Positions 10,696 to 21,795 of a stretch of 64,000 nucleotides of DNA are shown piece by piece. The notes below the pieces were generated by a model. The model saw only the letters and a list, made by a program, of their open reading frames with translations, was not told the DNA's origin and ran no database searches. Position numbers and translations under genes: made by a program. Every line of letters begins with the position of its first letter. Position 1 is the stretch's first letter. Source of the stretch: Haliclona indistincta (taxonomy: Eukaryota > Porifera > Demospongiae > Haplosclerida > Chalinidae); assembly GCA_964017065.1 (NCBI GenBank), contig OZ024787.1, positions 1,506,658-1,570,657 of the forward strand, read 5' to 3'.

Positions 10696-11743
10696 CATCA
10701 AGCCGCTGATGTAGGGATACTTGGGACTTTTACATACTTCACTTTTGCAAGCATCATCCCATCTTGTTCCTTTACTTTTGCAAGCGCCATCCCATCTTGT
10801 TCCTATACTTTTGCAAGCATCATCCCTCTTGTTCCTTTAATTTTGCAAGCATCATCCCATCTTGTTCCTTTACTTTTGCAAGCGTCATCCCTACACTTTT
10901 TAGTTTTTTTATTAAAAGTTTTTTACTTTACTTGTTCCTGTTACTTTTTTGATCACTATCAGTTTGAACTTATTAGCTGTATTCTAGCTATGCTAGTTTT
11001 TATTTCATTTTTACAACTCTGTGAGCAGCAGATACTAGTCTAGTAGATCAGAAGGTTAATAGCCTCTAGAGGGGTGTCAATGAACACGGAATGTTATTAT
11101 CGGCAATCACAAGAATAATGAAAAGGTTTAAATTAGTTAGAGAGGTTGAGAGTATGAGTAGACAACATGATATTTTTTAGCCCTGTAATGGATGAAGAAG
11201 AGACTAACACTAACAACTCAGCTCAGCTATGAGGATCATGGCTGGAACTTGAGCCATCTGTACGCCGGTACTACCATGCAGGCTTGCATGTTGACGTCGA
11301 TATCACGATTACAGAGGCTTCTAGCTTTTTACAATTACCAATGTCCAGTTGTCAACAGCACAGGGGTCCTATGGGTACAGCTTACGCCGTGTAGTGTAAG
11401 AAACTTTAGTAGCTTGGTGATCACCGTCGTCCGGTTCGCGCCTGCCGTGGGTCATGATGTCAGCATAGACAGATCAGTGTTACCCAGGGCATAGTATACT
11501 GCTTGTTCATACCTCTAGGCTCTAGCTTGCGCGCTGAAGCCCCCAGAGCAGAGAGAAAGCTAGAACCGAGCTCAGTTTCAAAACTGATGTGGGCGGAGTC
11601 AATGATCAGAAGCGACAAGAGGGTTAATTAATGGAGTTGCTGTAACAGTCCAAAACGGTCCAAAAACCATGTTTTTCAAGGATTACTCGCTTCTGGTAGT
11701 GTTTGATGCCTATCTAAAAAGTAAGTGCACTACCCCAGATATA

Positions 11744-12986
11744 CAAGTAATAAAAACATTTTAACCAAAATGGAAGAGATTTAGGGTTGGTACATTTATC
11801 GAAAAAGTATGGAAACAAGATTTGAAATGAAAAGGATTGTAACAATAGCAGTGTAATGCTACCGTACCTCCCTATTCAATTAACCACAACTATCGAAAGC
11901 AGTTAATTTAGGGAGGTATCATTACACTGCTATTGTTACAATCCTTTTCATTTCAAATCTTGTTTCCATACTTTTTCGATAAATGTACCAACCCTAAATC
12001 TCTTCCATTTTGGTTAAAATGTTTTTATTACTTGTTTCTTTTCTTTTTTTATTAATGACTTAGTTGGCACTTATGCTAATACAGTGTATACATAGTTTTA
12101 AAAGTAATAATAGTTCCGGCAGCAGACTCATATCAGCGGCACTGAGCTCGATCGACTCTGCACTAGCTGCATGCAACATGTACCATGCAACATTAGCTAA
12201 GCTTAAGATAGCATTCTTACAAGCCTGAACAGACTAATCCAGTGTAACAGTGAAGATTTGCTCGTTGTCTGCTGTGAACACTGCTAGTGGCAGCAGCACT
12301 CGCGTTCCAACCAATTTGTACTAAGGTGCGCTTGTATTAGAATAATTACATACACGGGCGTGCGCGAGTAGGCGTAACCTAGTAACGGAGTTCAAACAGA
12401 ATGATGGAATGGAGTCTGTTATGGACCAAAAATCGCTGTTTTTCTGGAAATACTCGCTTCTCCCAGTGTTTTAGGCCTAAATAGATATCAGGTGCACTGA
12501 TGGTCATAGGTAGCGTTGCTTCTGTGTAGGTTTAGTTGCGTTTGGTTCCCTCACTACTGTGCTAGACTCTCTGAAGAATAGGAAGAAAGAAGATGAACAA
12601 ACGGGTGACCACGTGAACTCTGGTTTACCACCTTAGACCTGGTTTCTTTTGCTTCTAAAGGTCTCTTTGTAATCGCACAAATCGTGCAAGGAGCTTCAGG
12701 ACGTTAGATACGCTTGAAACGCCCGTACGGCGAAGATATGGTAGTGCCGTACTTAGTGCCTCCAGGCGAGACGCCATCTTGTCATGCCCGTAGCAACTGG
12801 CCTTATAGTCTTTATTAGTAGACTCATTGTAAGCGCTTACCTCTTAGGATAGCCCCTAGGTAGTTAAAATACTCCTGATGTCGCCAACAGCCAAGATATA
12901 CGTGAATTATTGCGTTTAGCCTAAGTGTAGCCGCCATCTTGTTTTCCGCTCAACCCTAAATATGCCACGTCTACCGCGTGGCATAA
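11744..12986 (+). mobile_element. Nested foldback/3'-hairpin transposon (1243 bp)
   Basis: The 5' foldback is at 11744-12040, with arms of about 130 bp around a short loop near 11890. The body contains TAGCCGCCATCTTG near 12930. The 3' hairpin has stem TATGCCACG / CGTGGCATA and ends in A at an A/T junction. Its host is the larger element: sequence just left (GTGCACT at about 11726) and just right (CTGTGTAGG at about 12997) is continuous when compared with this element's own body near 12490-12530. Inner and outer elements are therefore related and the insertion is within the family. Confidence 0.82.
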
Positions 12987-13462
12987 TACACGTGCGACTG
13001 TGTAGGTTTGGTAGTGATTCGTTAACTCAGGACAGCGCTAGGCTTACTGAAAGAAGAAGAAAGAAGAAAGAAGAAAGAAGAAGACGAACAATTCGCGTGG
13101 GCGGCGATTTCAGTTTACCACTTTAGAAACGCCTGCCCGCTTCGCCAAAGGTATTTCCATGCTCAGAACAAGCGCCTGATCAATCCTAGATGTCTGGAAT
13201 CTCGAGAAACGCTAAAACAGCGAAGATCTGCAACGGCCTACCTGAGAGTCGCCATCTTGATTTTCGTCGACAAGCAAGCAGTCCCGGCGACTTTCACAGA
13301 CTTCCTACAAGCGCTCACGCTTCAGATTCCTTTAGAGATAGTCAAAATGCAGTAGAAATGTATAACAGTAGAGATATGTGCGAAAACTCATTTTCACACA
13401 TGAGTAGCCGCCATCTTAGTTCGAGGTCATCCCTACATATCATTGCCGATCGGCAATGATAA

Positions 13463-13701
13463 TTACCCTTGTTGAGATACGTTGTGGTGAATAGGTGGCT
13501 AAGCATTCTTAAGAACCAGCTCACCCACAACTGTAGCAATTGCTTGCTAAGTTTTGACTACAAATAATATTGGCAGTGGATGAATACTAGTGTGATCCAG
13601 TTGCTATTAAAATCATAATAATGGTGGATGATATATCTGACTTGACAATAGTTTTAGCTACACATGTACTACAATAAATGAATTTAGGTTCTCAAAGTGT
13701 T
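13463..13701. other. Spacer downstream of unit 4
   Basis: Homologous to 40200-40419 downstream of unit 11 and to parts of 27870-28749. No gene seen. Confidence 0.5.
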
Positions 13702-14512
13702 TTAGTCATTGCAAACTGTTGTTTTCACAGTAGTCTTGATACCATCCTGACGTACCACAGCACTATAGACCAGCCCATCATTACTGGTGTCTGGTGTCTT
13801 AGTAATCACACTGTAACCAGCATTATTGATGCCTTCCATGGTGGGTGGGGCTGTAGGTCCATGGTGGGTGTGGTCATACAGTCCGTCATCACATGCTTCC
13901 GTAGTGCTAGCAGTAGCTGTGTTACTGATAGCACTATAACCAGCAAGCTGTTCCTCCTCAGTAATCTCAGTGTGTTCACCAGGTGGCTCAGTCAGTGTGC
14001 TGTATACTGGTGGTTGTGGTGTAGTAGCCTGACTGTATAGTCTATCATTGTTAATTGTCAATGATAGTTGACTGTTCAACTGGTGAGTTGCTCTGTGATT
14101 ATGAAAACATTGTCATAAGTGCACCGTGGATCAACTTTGTTATATCATAATAAATTATGTTAGTAGTTGACACTAGCTTTGGAACTTTTTGTTTATCCAA
14201 ACGTTTCGACCACTTTTCAGCGGTCTTCTTCAGTGAAATACAAAACAGGACTACCTTGTATTCCACTGAAGAAGATCGCTAAGAAGTAGTCAAAATATTA
14301 ATTTTAAATAAACAAAGCTAGTGTGAACTAGTAACGTATTACGATGTCTTTACCTATGTAGCTACCAAGGCCTCTGTAAATCTATCAAGAATATTTCTGT
14401 TGTTTGTTGTTGATGGTGTTTAGCTCTGTAGTACAGTATGATGATAGTAGCTATAACACACACTACTAGTAGACACACTACTAGTACTACCACTGGTGCT
14501 ACTATTGCTGGG
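13702..14512 (-). pseudogene. Receptor unit 4: truncated pseudogene (tail exon and part of TM exon)
   Basis: The tail exon (13702-14092) is intact, with VYSTL, EITEEEQLAGYSAI and LVYSAV. The TM exon starts near 14397, but compared with unit 11 (41632-41665) a deletion of about 20 bp has removed the splice donor after RAKHHQQQTT. The TM exon is cut at about 14512 by a TIR element. No ectodomain or signal-peptide exon follows before the TRIM gene at 15326. A normal receptor cannot be produced. Its closest relative is unit 11, including a shared hairpin element in intron 3. Confidence 0.85.
14166..14328. mobile_element. Short hairpin MITE in intron 3 of unit 4
   Basis: About 160 bp forming an imperfect hairpin from GACACTAGCTTTG to CAAAGCTAGTGTG. 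An orthologous copy sits at 41403-41557 in intron 3 of unit 11, so the insertion predates the duplication of these units. Confidence 0.75.
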
Positions 14513-15234
14513 ACCATAGATACTACAGTACGGGATAGGAAGCCGCACTTAATTGACGTCACATGACATTTACATTTTCCGTGTTCCGTGTATTGTGCTC
14601 TCCATGTTTTAAATAAACAGAGAATCTCTGATAGCACAGCCAAGAATCTACCAAGAACTTTGCCTTTTTACACGGTCAAAGAACGGATAGTTGTCTGGAT
14701 ATCCAGCCCAGTACACATCGTAGGGTATGTACCATTGATCCAGCCAGTATGGAGAATTTGTGTATACAAAATCCTGACCCCAATGGAGACGAGTTCGTGT
14801 CTGTTCGTGTCTATAGCAGATAAAGTATACTTCTTGGCAACTTAATAACTGGTTCAGTACACGCAGACGACTGATGGCTTTGTATTGGCACCAAAATCAA
14901 GTCATAGAACCTTTGCCTCTTCGAGAATTTGTGTACATACAGATCTGTAATCCGCCATTACACTCGCAAATCTTCTGTTTGCCGTGAGGTGCCAGTACTG
15001 GTATCCATCCTAGGCCGGTAGTATGAAACACAGTACAATAAATGCACTAGAATAGCCCAGAGACAGCTAAAGAAAGCTGTACAGGCAAAAAACTACACCG
15101 AGCTCATCTGCTGCTAATTAGTAATCACTGCTACATGCAGTAATGCGCATCGATTACCTCGACATGACGTCACGTAATAAATTTTGATTTGGAGGAAATT
15201 TTAGCTTCCTATCCCGTACTGTAATATCTATGGT
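14513..15234. mobile_element. TIR element truncating unit 4 (about 720 bp)
   Basis: Bounded by a roughly 30-bp inverted repeat: the left end includes ACAGTACGGGATAGGAAGC and the right end includes GCTTCCTATCCCGTACTGT. The inner sequence has no clear transposase. It begins inside the TM exon of unit 4. The superfamily is not determined, since I cannot define the target duplication. Confidence 0.7.
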
Positions 15235-15325
15235 CACAGTGAAGCAATGTTTACACTATAATTTAATGGTATTCATAGCTGATTACCACATTAACCAGTG
15301 GTGTGATCAGTAAAACTCGCCCTCT

Positions 15326-17536
15326 TTGTCCAACAAACTTCTTGTGTTTAGTGTAACTTGTACTAGACACAGCTATACTCTATCAATGGCCACAGCACCC
15401 ACAGCTAGTGAGGCTCTCAAGAATCTCAAGCAGCAGCTGACCTGTCCAGTCTGTCTGGATCGCTACACTCAGCCCAGGACACTGCCCTGTCTCCACTCTT
15501 TCTGTCACAACTGCCTTGCCCACTTCCCAGTGCAAGACCAGGGAGGCAAGCACTTTATCACTTGCCCCGTGTGCCGCCAGACCACACAGCAACCCGACAA
15601 GGGAGTGAGTGGATTCCAGTCTGCCTTCCTCATCAACAACCTCCTGGAGCTCCATCAAGTGCTAGAGAAGGTGTCTGGGTCCCAGCAGAATAACTGCGAG
15701 AACTGCCACAAAGAACAGGCCAATAGATACTGTAAGCAATGCTCTAAATTCCTCTGCCAGACCTGTATCGATAGACATAATGGATGGGCCGACTTCAGCA
15801 GCCACCAGATACTGGGAGTGGAGGATGTGGCCAGCACTGCCTCCAAGCTAGTTCCCCTCAAGGAGCAGCCCACCATGGAGTGTAGCAACCATGGCAAGCC
15901 ACTAGAGGTGTACTGTGACACATGTGATAAGCTCATCTGCCATCTTTGTACCATCAACCACCATCGAGACCACAAGTGTGACGCCATCACTGATGCATTT
16001 TCAAGACACCAGCGACATATTGTAGAAGGCCTTAAAAAAGTCAAGAAGAAGCAAGCTGCCATTGACACTATTGCACATGTCCTGAAAACTCACGAAGAAG
16101 GTTTCTTGGAGCAGGTAGGAGCTGTGAGAAGGGAGATTAAGGCCACAGTCCAGCAGCTGATGCAGCTCCTGCAGGAGTCAGAGAGACAACTGATGAGAGA
16201 ACTTGACCAAGTCACTGATGCCTACATTGAGAAGATATCTGCTCGTAAGAAGGAAGCGGACTGTACCATTGCACAGCTGAAGAGCTGTAAAGAGTTTGTA
16301 GAGGAGGAGCTGAGGATCGGGAGTCAGCAGGAGATCCTTGTGATGAAGGGACAAATAGTGGAGTGCATGGCAGCTGTCTGCTCACTAGACAACCTCCAAC
16401 CACTGGATGAGACCAAAGTGAGGTTTGTAAAGAGCGCTAGTGTTCTAGAGGCATGTCGCAGTCTGGGTAGTGTGGTTAGGTATGGGCAGTTTAAGGCAAC
16501 TGGTGACAAAACAAGCTTTGATCTTTGCAGTGCAGCTCCTCTCTCCTCTGAGCAGGTCTCCTGCCAGCTCTCTCCAGTAGCTGACCCCACACTAGTTGTC
16601 AAGTGTGTCGTATACCAAGTGACTCCCGGCAGTTTTGAGGTTCGCTATCCTCCTCCCACTGCTGGTCTCCACCAGCTGAGGGTGCAGGTGGGAGGGACCG
16701 ACCTTGACACACCTCTCAATGTAGAGGTCATGGCCAGGAGGGCAGGACAGATATTCAGATTTTCAGATCTGCGAGGACTAGCTATCACAAGGGAAGGTCA
16801 CCTCGTTGTTGCAGAAAATGACAAAAACTGCATCACCATCATCAACCCTACTAATGGAAGGAAGATCATGAGTTTTGGACAGAATGCTACCGGACAAGTA
16901 CAGTTTGATAAGCCTCGTGGCTTGGCAATAACCCAAAGTGGATTTATTATTGTTGCTGATTCGGATAAGGATCGCCTGCAAGTGCTGACGACAGAGGGCA
17001 CCTTTTCAAAAGCTGTCGGTTCAACTGGATGTGGACGACTACAGTTTTCTTGTCCAATTGGTGTAGCTATTAATCAACCTGGGAAAATCTTTATCACTGA
17101 GAACACTAACCATCGTGTCCAGGTCCTCAATGCTGACCTCACCTACTCACACTGCTTTGGTAGCAAAGGAGCTCAACCTGGAAAGCTCAATGGTCCATAT
17201 GGCATAGCTATTGATAATGGTGGTATGGTCTATGTAGCCGACTGGTACAACAACAGAGTTCAGAAGTTCACTCCCGAGGGTAAGCTGTTGGCCGTCATCA
17301 ACAGTAAGGGAGAAGATCAAATGAATAGTCCACAGGGTGTTTACATCGATGGTAATGACATGCTTTATGTGGCTGAGCTTGGCAGTAATACAGTGAGTAT
17401 GTTTACTAGTGAGGGAATGTTTCTTGGACATGTCGGTGACAGTGATGGCTCTAGTTTCAACTTACCTCGATTTGTTATAACTGACCAGAGAAGCAAAGTG
17501 TTCATCAGTGATTCGAAGGGAGTAGTCACCTACTAG
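15326..17536 (+). CDS. TRIM-NHL E3 ubiquitin ligase-like protein (TRIM2/3/71 architecture)
   Basis: One uninterrupted ORF of up to 736 residues. RING finger C40-C83 (CPVCLDRYTQ, CLHSFCHNC, CPVCR). B-box 1 about 124-160 (CENCHKEQ). B-box 2 about 186-216 (CSNHGKPLEVYC). Coiled coil about 224-345. Filamin-type Ig region about 395-470. NHL propeller about 476-736. Proteins with this order are RING E3 ligases whose NHL propeller binds RNA or protein partners in the cytoplasm. The first ATG gives a 20-residue leader; the Met at residue 21 (15386, MATAPTASEALKN) looks like the more natural start. The gene is intronless, tail-to-tail with receptor unit 5, and is the intact counterpart of the partial gene at 2-580. 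All zinc-ligand positions in the RING appear present. Confidence 0.95.
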   Translation: MSNKLLVFSVTCTRHSYTLSMATAPTASEALKNLKQQLTCPVCLDRYTQPRTLPCLHSFCHNCLAHFPVQDQGGKHFITCPVCRQTTQQPDKGVSGFQSAFLINNLLELHQVLEKVSGSQQNNCENCHKEQANRYCKQCSKFLCQTCIDRHNGWADFSSHQILGVEDVASTASKLVPLKEQPTMECSNHGKPLEVYCDTCDKLICHLCTINHHRDHKCDAITDAFSRHQRHIVEGLKKVKKKQAAIDTIAHVLKTHEEGFLEQVGAVRREIKATVQQLMQLLQESERQLMRELDQVTDAYIEKISARKKEADCTIAQLKSCKEFVEEELRIGSQQEILVMKGQIVECMAAVCSLDNLQPLDETKVRFVKSASVLEACRSLGSVVRYGQFKATGDKTSFDLCSAAPLSSEQVSCQLSPVADPTLVVKCVVYQVTPGSFEVRYPPPTAGLHQLRVQVGGTDLDTPLNVEVMARRAGQIFRFSDLRGLAITREGHLVVAENDKNCITIINPTNGRKIMSFGQNATGQVQFDKPRGLAITQSGFIIVADSDKDRLQVLTTEGTFSKAVGSTGCGRLQFSCPIGVAINQPGKIFITENTNHRVQVLNADLTYSHCFGSKGAQPGKLNGPYGIAIDNGGMVYVADWYNNRVQKFTPEGKLLAVINSKGEDQMNSPQGVYIDGNDMLYVAELGSNTVSMFTSEGMFLGHVGDSDGSSFNLPRFVITDQRSKVFISDSKGVVTY

Positions 17537-18488
17537 TAACAATGACTTTGTTGTAATGCATACATTTTGTGTTTACTGGTACGCTGCTGATTTTACCAAA
17601 TAAACCCATGTCAACTTGATTCTGTATTTTGTATATCTGATTAACATTGCACCACTTTCATATTGTTGTTTGACTGTAGACTTGATGGATTCTTTACTTC
17701 ATGTACGGACTACCTCAGGTTTTTTGCTTTTTATTAACAAACAGAAATAGACTTTGGTGTTTGGCACTTGTAAATTTGCATATCATGGGAATTTTGTGAT
17801 TAGCTATCTCACCTGGTTGTGTTGATCTAGTATTCCTTTGAGCTTGAATCAACTGCATTAAAATCACGTGACTTTAACTCTAGATGTTAACCACGCCCAT
17901 CTAAGCACACATCTGGGCTCGTTGGTAGGGTGTGGTCGTTGTAGACATGGTTTCTTTATGTCTGATTGGTGAAAGAAATGGTGGTGTTTTTCACTCACCT
18001 TTTTCTACTGATTTTAGCTGTCTGGTTGCATTTGCGTTACTGACAAGCGTTCCACTGTTGTTACCTACAGCTTTAGAAGGCACAAAATGTTTTCCATTGG
18101 CTGATAGACACTAGTTGGCTTCAGAAGCATGAGAGGGTGTCAGTGACAAGACTATAGTCCTTTAGGCATAATCTATAGCCTGTGTTCCTGACGGTCGCTT
18201 GACCCGCTCCTTTTTGGCGTCCAATACGTTGATTTTACTTCTCGCCATCTTGCGGCTAGCTTGGCTAGACACACACAAGCACTACAGACAGAGATCATCG
18301 CACACATCACTGGCATACTATTATTGCACTTATGTTTCTAAAAAATGAGTTGATCACAAGTCAGTTCCTTTGATCTTCAAAGCACAGACACCTGAAGCTT
18401 ATGAAGATAAAAGCTCTGACTCTACCTTGATTGCTGCCTGAATTCATTAGCATCTCATTTCCTGTCAAAATAACCATTTTGTTATTGA
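17537..18488. other. 3' flank of TRIM copy 2
   Basis: AAATAAACCC at about 17598 may be the polyadenylation signal. The sequence is homologous to 590-1635 in block A. No gene is supported. Confidence 0.55.
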
Positions 18489-18492
18489 TTAA

Positions 18493-19585
18493 GGTGGTAC
18501 GGAAGCGAAATTTGACCTCTTCAATTTGTTTCATTTTAAAGTATGTTGTAGAGTTGGTGCATACAAATAGGATCCTCAAAGGAAATTGAAGTAAACTCCT
18601 TGGTTGCTAAGATATTGTTGTACAAATGTTACCCAACTGGTTGCTATGCGTTGGCGATGGAATGCAATAACAATTAACTACGTGTACGCGACCCATAATC
18701 CGTATACGTAAGTACAATGTCTCTGTGGTGTTAGTGCAAGTGGCAGCTATAATGGCTTGTAGAAGTAGAAGCCGCAGGGCTAGAAGAAGCTGTACAAAGA
18801 CTAAAAAGCTTTTACAGCCAACAGGTGACGCTACAACACGTTGCAGCCAAGATCGTTCGCAGTACGTTTTATCGCACGTGTATGTTAATATTATTCATAA
18901 TTTGTGGACGCGTTGCTAGGGCGGGGCACTGCGGTCACGGCTAGGTTTGCTGCGGTTCTGACGGCGTCTAGTGGGGCTTGTGGAGGTCAGAATGACTCAG
19001 AAGGTTACTGTAGAGTGTCGAGTCACGAAACAAACGATGTATTTTCACAAAGTCTGACTAAGGCCGTGTATAATGTAGCCACTGCGTGTAGCGTGCACAA
19101 AGAGTATGGTAACTTTTCTACCGAACAGCACTGTCAGGTAAGAATTGATTCCCCGCTAGTATACTAGCGTGCTAACTTTTTGGCCAGAAGCCGCAGTTCC
19201 ACGCTCTTCGTAGGCTCCTACTGGCGTCTTTGTAGGAAAGTGAGCCAAGTTTGCTTCTTTGCTGCCTTATGGGATACTAAAGGGCGATCCAATTGCGGCC
19301 TCTGCTGAAAAGTTAGCCCTTGGCGTTCTCCATAGAATTCTATTCAATATACTGGCATACAGTGCTTCTGGCAATAGCTTTGAGAAGAATTAACAAATAC
19401 AGCGGGTGTATCTGAAGCGCCATAATATGAACACTAATTCCCAGGACCTCTTCTTGTTTTGTGATTGCATGCTACACACCTCAAACAACCATTATAATAA
19501 CTCCAACTTGCACAGTATTTTATGTTTCAGAAATTATACATAAAAAAAAATTCTTCCAAATTCACACCTTCGCTTCCATACCACC
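18493..19585. mobile_element. TTAA-flanked TIR element (1093 bp, piggyBac-type)
   Basis: Flanked by TTAA at 18489-18492 and 19586-19589. Termini GGTGGTACGGAAGCGAA and TTCGCTTCCATACCACC form the inverted repeat. The homologous block A sequence near 1635 has a single TTAA followed by TAATTGACCAC, so it is an empty site. TTAA duplication is the hallmark of piggyBac transposons. No transposase is present, so it is non-autonomous. Confidence 0.88.
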
Positions 19586-19875
19586 TTAATAATTGACCAC
19601 TTACCATGAATTTAAGTAGTGGTTGTTTTTTTTTACAACTATTCAGTGCTCAAAGGGTTATTGAATTTGATTCGAACACATACTATCTGTAGAATCACCA
19701 CCTTACTGGATACCATTACTATGTACTGAAAGTGATGCCAGACCAGTACCTGTATCCAACGAGTATGAAATTCATGCTAGCCTCTATAGTACTCATGCTT
19801 GACTAAGTGAATTTGACAATATTTTTAGCTAAATTATGTAAAACTGTTTTTTTGAATCCAGGGAAAAAACTTGTT

Positions 19876-21778
19876 TTAGTCTTTGTAGACTGTTGTTTTC
19901 ACAGTAGTCTTGATACCATCCTGACGTACCACAGCACTGTAGACCAGCCCATCATTACTGGTATCTGGTGTCTTAGTAATCACACTGTAACCAGCATTAT
20001 TGATGTCTCCCGTGGTGGGTGGGGCTGAGGGTCCATGGTGGGTGTGGTCATACAATCTATCATCACATGCTCCTGTAGTGCTAGCTGTAACATAGGTTGC
20101 TGTGTTACTGATAGCACTGTAACCAGCAAGCTGTTCCTCCTCAGTGTATTCACCAGGTGGCTCAGTCAGTGTGCTGTATATGTGTGGTTGTGGTGTAGTA
20201 GCCTGACTGTATAGTCTATCATTGTTAAGGGTGGAAATCCCAAACATCAGGATTACGAATATTTTGGTTTCTACTGTTAGTTGAAGGTTTGGTCAGTCAC
20301 ACTGATCACCCAAGAAAGTCGCCATTCGTCTTGTGGGCGTAGCAAGCCCCACCCAATGATGAAAAGTTGCGTTTCTTTCCTGAGCATGCCACACCCACAC
20401 AAAATGTCAGACATAAACTTTGGTAGACAAGGAAGAAACGTATGTATCGGATTTTGCAAAAAGGTCTCTGTCTGTAAGTTACAGAGGGGCGAATATTTAA
20501 TGAGAACAAACGATTTCGGCAAAAATCCCCTACCAGCAAGAGCGATGGAAGAAGATACATCTCCATTTGCCAGAGCGCCAAAGAAATGCCACCTGACGCC
20601 CTCTCGCCCTCCCCACAACCCACCCACCCCTATGTGGGTCTCTCGTGATTGCCGAGTACGAAATAATTTTGTTCCAAATACGGCAAGTGCTATTGGAGTG
20701 TGGGTACACCCATTTTCCTTGTAAAACGGGCAAGTAATAGCCAGGACACTGTAGATTATATTGTGCAAAGGGCAGCAAGAAAGAATAGTTCGGGTTTTCC
20801 TGGCTTAGTCAGCGATAGTTGACTGTTAGTCATGTTGTTCAACTCATGTGTCATTCTGTGATTATGAAAACATAGCAAAAATATGGTAAACATCGTCATA
20901 AACTTGTGGATAAACAGTTATTGAAGTACATAAACTCACTGTGTTGTTTGTTGTTGATGGTGTTTAGCTCTGTAGTACAGTATGATGATAGTAGCTATAA
21001 CACACACTACTAGTAGACACACTACTAGTACTGGCGCTACTACTGCCGAAACGATTACTGCACTACTGATGGTACTAGTAGTATCAGTACTAGCCATACT
21101 TTGTGATATTTTAGTAGCTGGAGATAAGAAAGTAATAAATTTTAAAATGTCGTCAATAGAGAAACATGTGAAGTATGAGCCTCCTGAATTGCGCCTTTTA
21201 ATTTTTTAACTAGAGTTAGAACTACAACTATTGCTCAACAGTTTTATCTACACAATATTACTGACCTGATGGTAGTAGTGATGGTGAGGGTGTAGTTATG
21301 CTGCAGTTCCATTGATCAGTTTGTTGACTACGGCTGTACCACCAACAGCAGTGGATAGGTACATGTAGGAATACATTTGCTCCATTGTTCATGAAATAAC
21401 AATTTCGTGTTTCATTGTTTATTTCAGCTGTACAGGAGTGGTTAGTGCAGTTCAATGTAGTGGACACACATCCATTTTCTTTGGTATGAAAATCACTATT
21501 AACCGTGTAATTACACGTCCTATATGGGCCTGTAATAATTCAAATAGAATAATAATTTTTGGTTGAAGACACAAAACGGATGATTTATTATTTTGTACTG
21601 TAGCAAACACGAATTAGGTCATTTACAGCATTTCACTCATGTCATGTACATTATGTACTGACGAAAGTTAAATAGAGTTTGGAATTTAGTGCAGTGCATG
21701 TTAGTGCTCACCTTGTGCTGATCCAGTATTGATCCCAACACATACTATCAGTAGAACCACCAACTCACTGGACACCAT
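19876..21778 (-). pseudogene. Receptor unit 5: tail exon interrupted by a 0.58-kb insertion
   Basis: Exons: 1 at 21712-21778, 2 at 21266-21529, 3 at 20940-21117, 4 at 20809-20855 plus 19876-20228. Exons 1-3 are open. The ectodomain has CVSTTLNC, but the usual PIHCCxC reads PIHCCWW, losing one conserved cysteine. Comparison with unit 1 shows that about 580 bp (20229-20808) interrupts exon 4; reading in from the splice junction gives SLTKPGK and a stop about 17 codons into the insert. The product would be a membrane protein with a very short tail lacking every tyrosine site. In addition, a 1.24-kb transposon lies about 17 bp upstream of the ATG, inside the conserved upstream block, and may separate the gene from its promoter. 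Confidence 0.8.
20229..20808. mobile_element. Unclassified insertion in the tail exon of unit 5 (about 580 bp)
   Basis: Delimited by comparison with uninterrupted exon 4 of unit 1 (2870-2900). It lacks obvious terminal inverted repeats or a clear target duplication. A 147-codon plus-strand frame (20281-20724) overlaps open minus frames and has no recognisable domain, so I do not call it a gene. Confidence 0.6.
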
Positions 21779-21795
21779 TACTAACACACCTGATA

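Larger units (their letters stand above)
10094..13462 (+). mobile_element. Large foldback/3'-hairpin transposon hosting a nested relative
   Basis: Inserted in ATTAATTA/TTACCC; the uninterrupted sequence is present at about 27862-27875 and 40193-40206. The 5' foldback is at 10094-10945 with arms around 10112-10320 and 10700-10925, which contain ATCCCTACATCAGCGGCT and complement. The loop holds a 59-60 bp tandem repeat. The body is interrupted by a second element (11744-12986). It then resumes with a GAAGAAAGAAG tract and a GTAGCCGCCATCTT motif, and ends in hairpin stem TATCATTGCC / GGCAATGATA with loop GATC, followed by A at the A/T junction. Without the inner element it is about 2.1 kb. No protein-coding gene is recognisable. 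Confidence 0.82.

Noticed and set aside
15326..15385. First Met of the TRIM ORF as the certain start
   Set aside because: The 20-residue leader is unlike TRIM N-termini; the Met at 15386 is more likely, so the start is left uncertain.
20281..20724. 147-codon plus-strand frame in the insertion within unit 5
   Set aside because: It overlaps two comparable minus-strand frames, has no recognisable domain and no homologue in the window.
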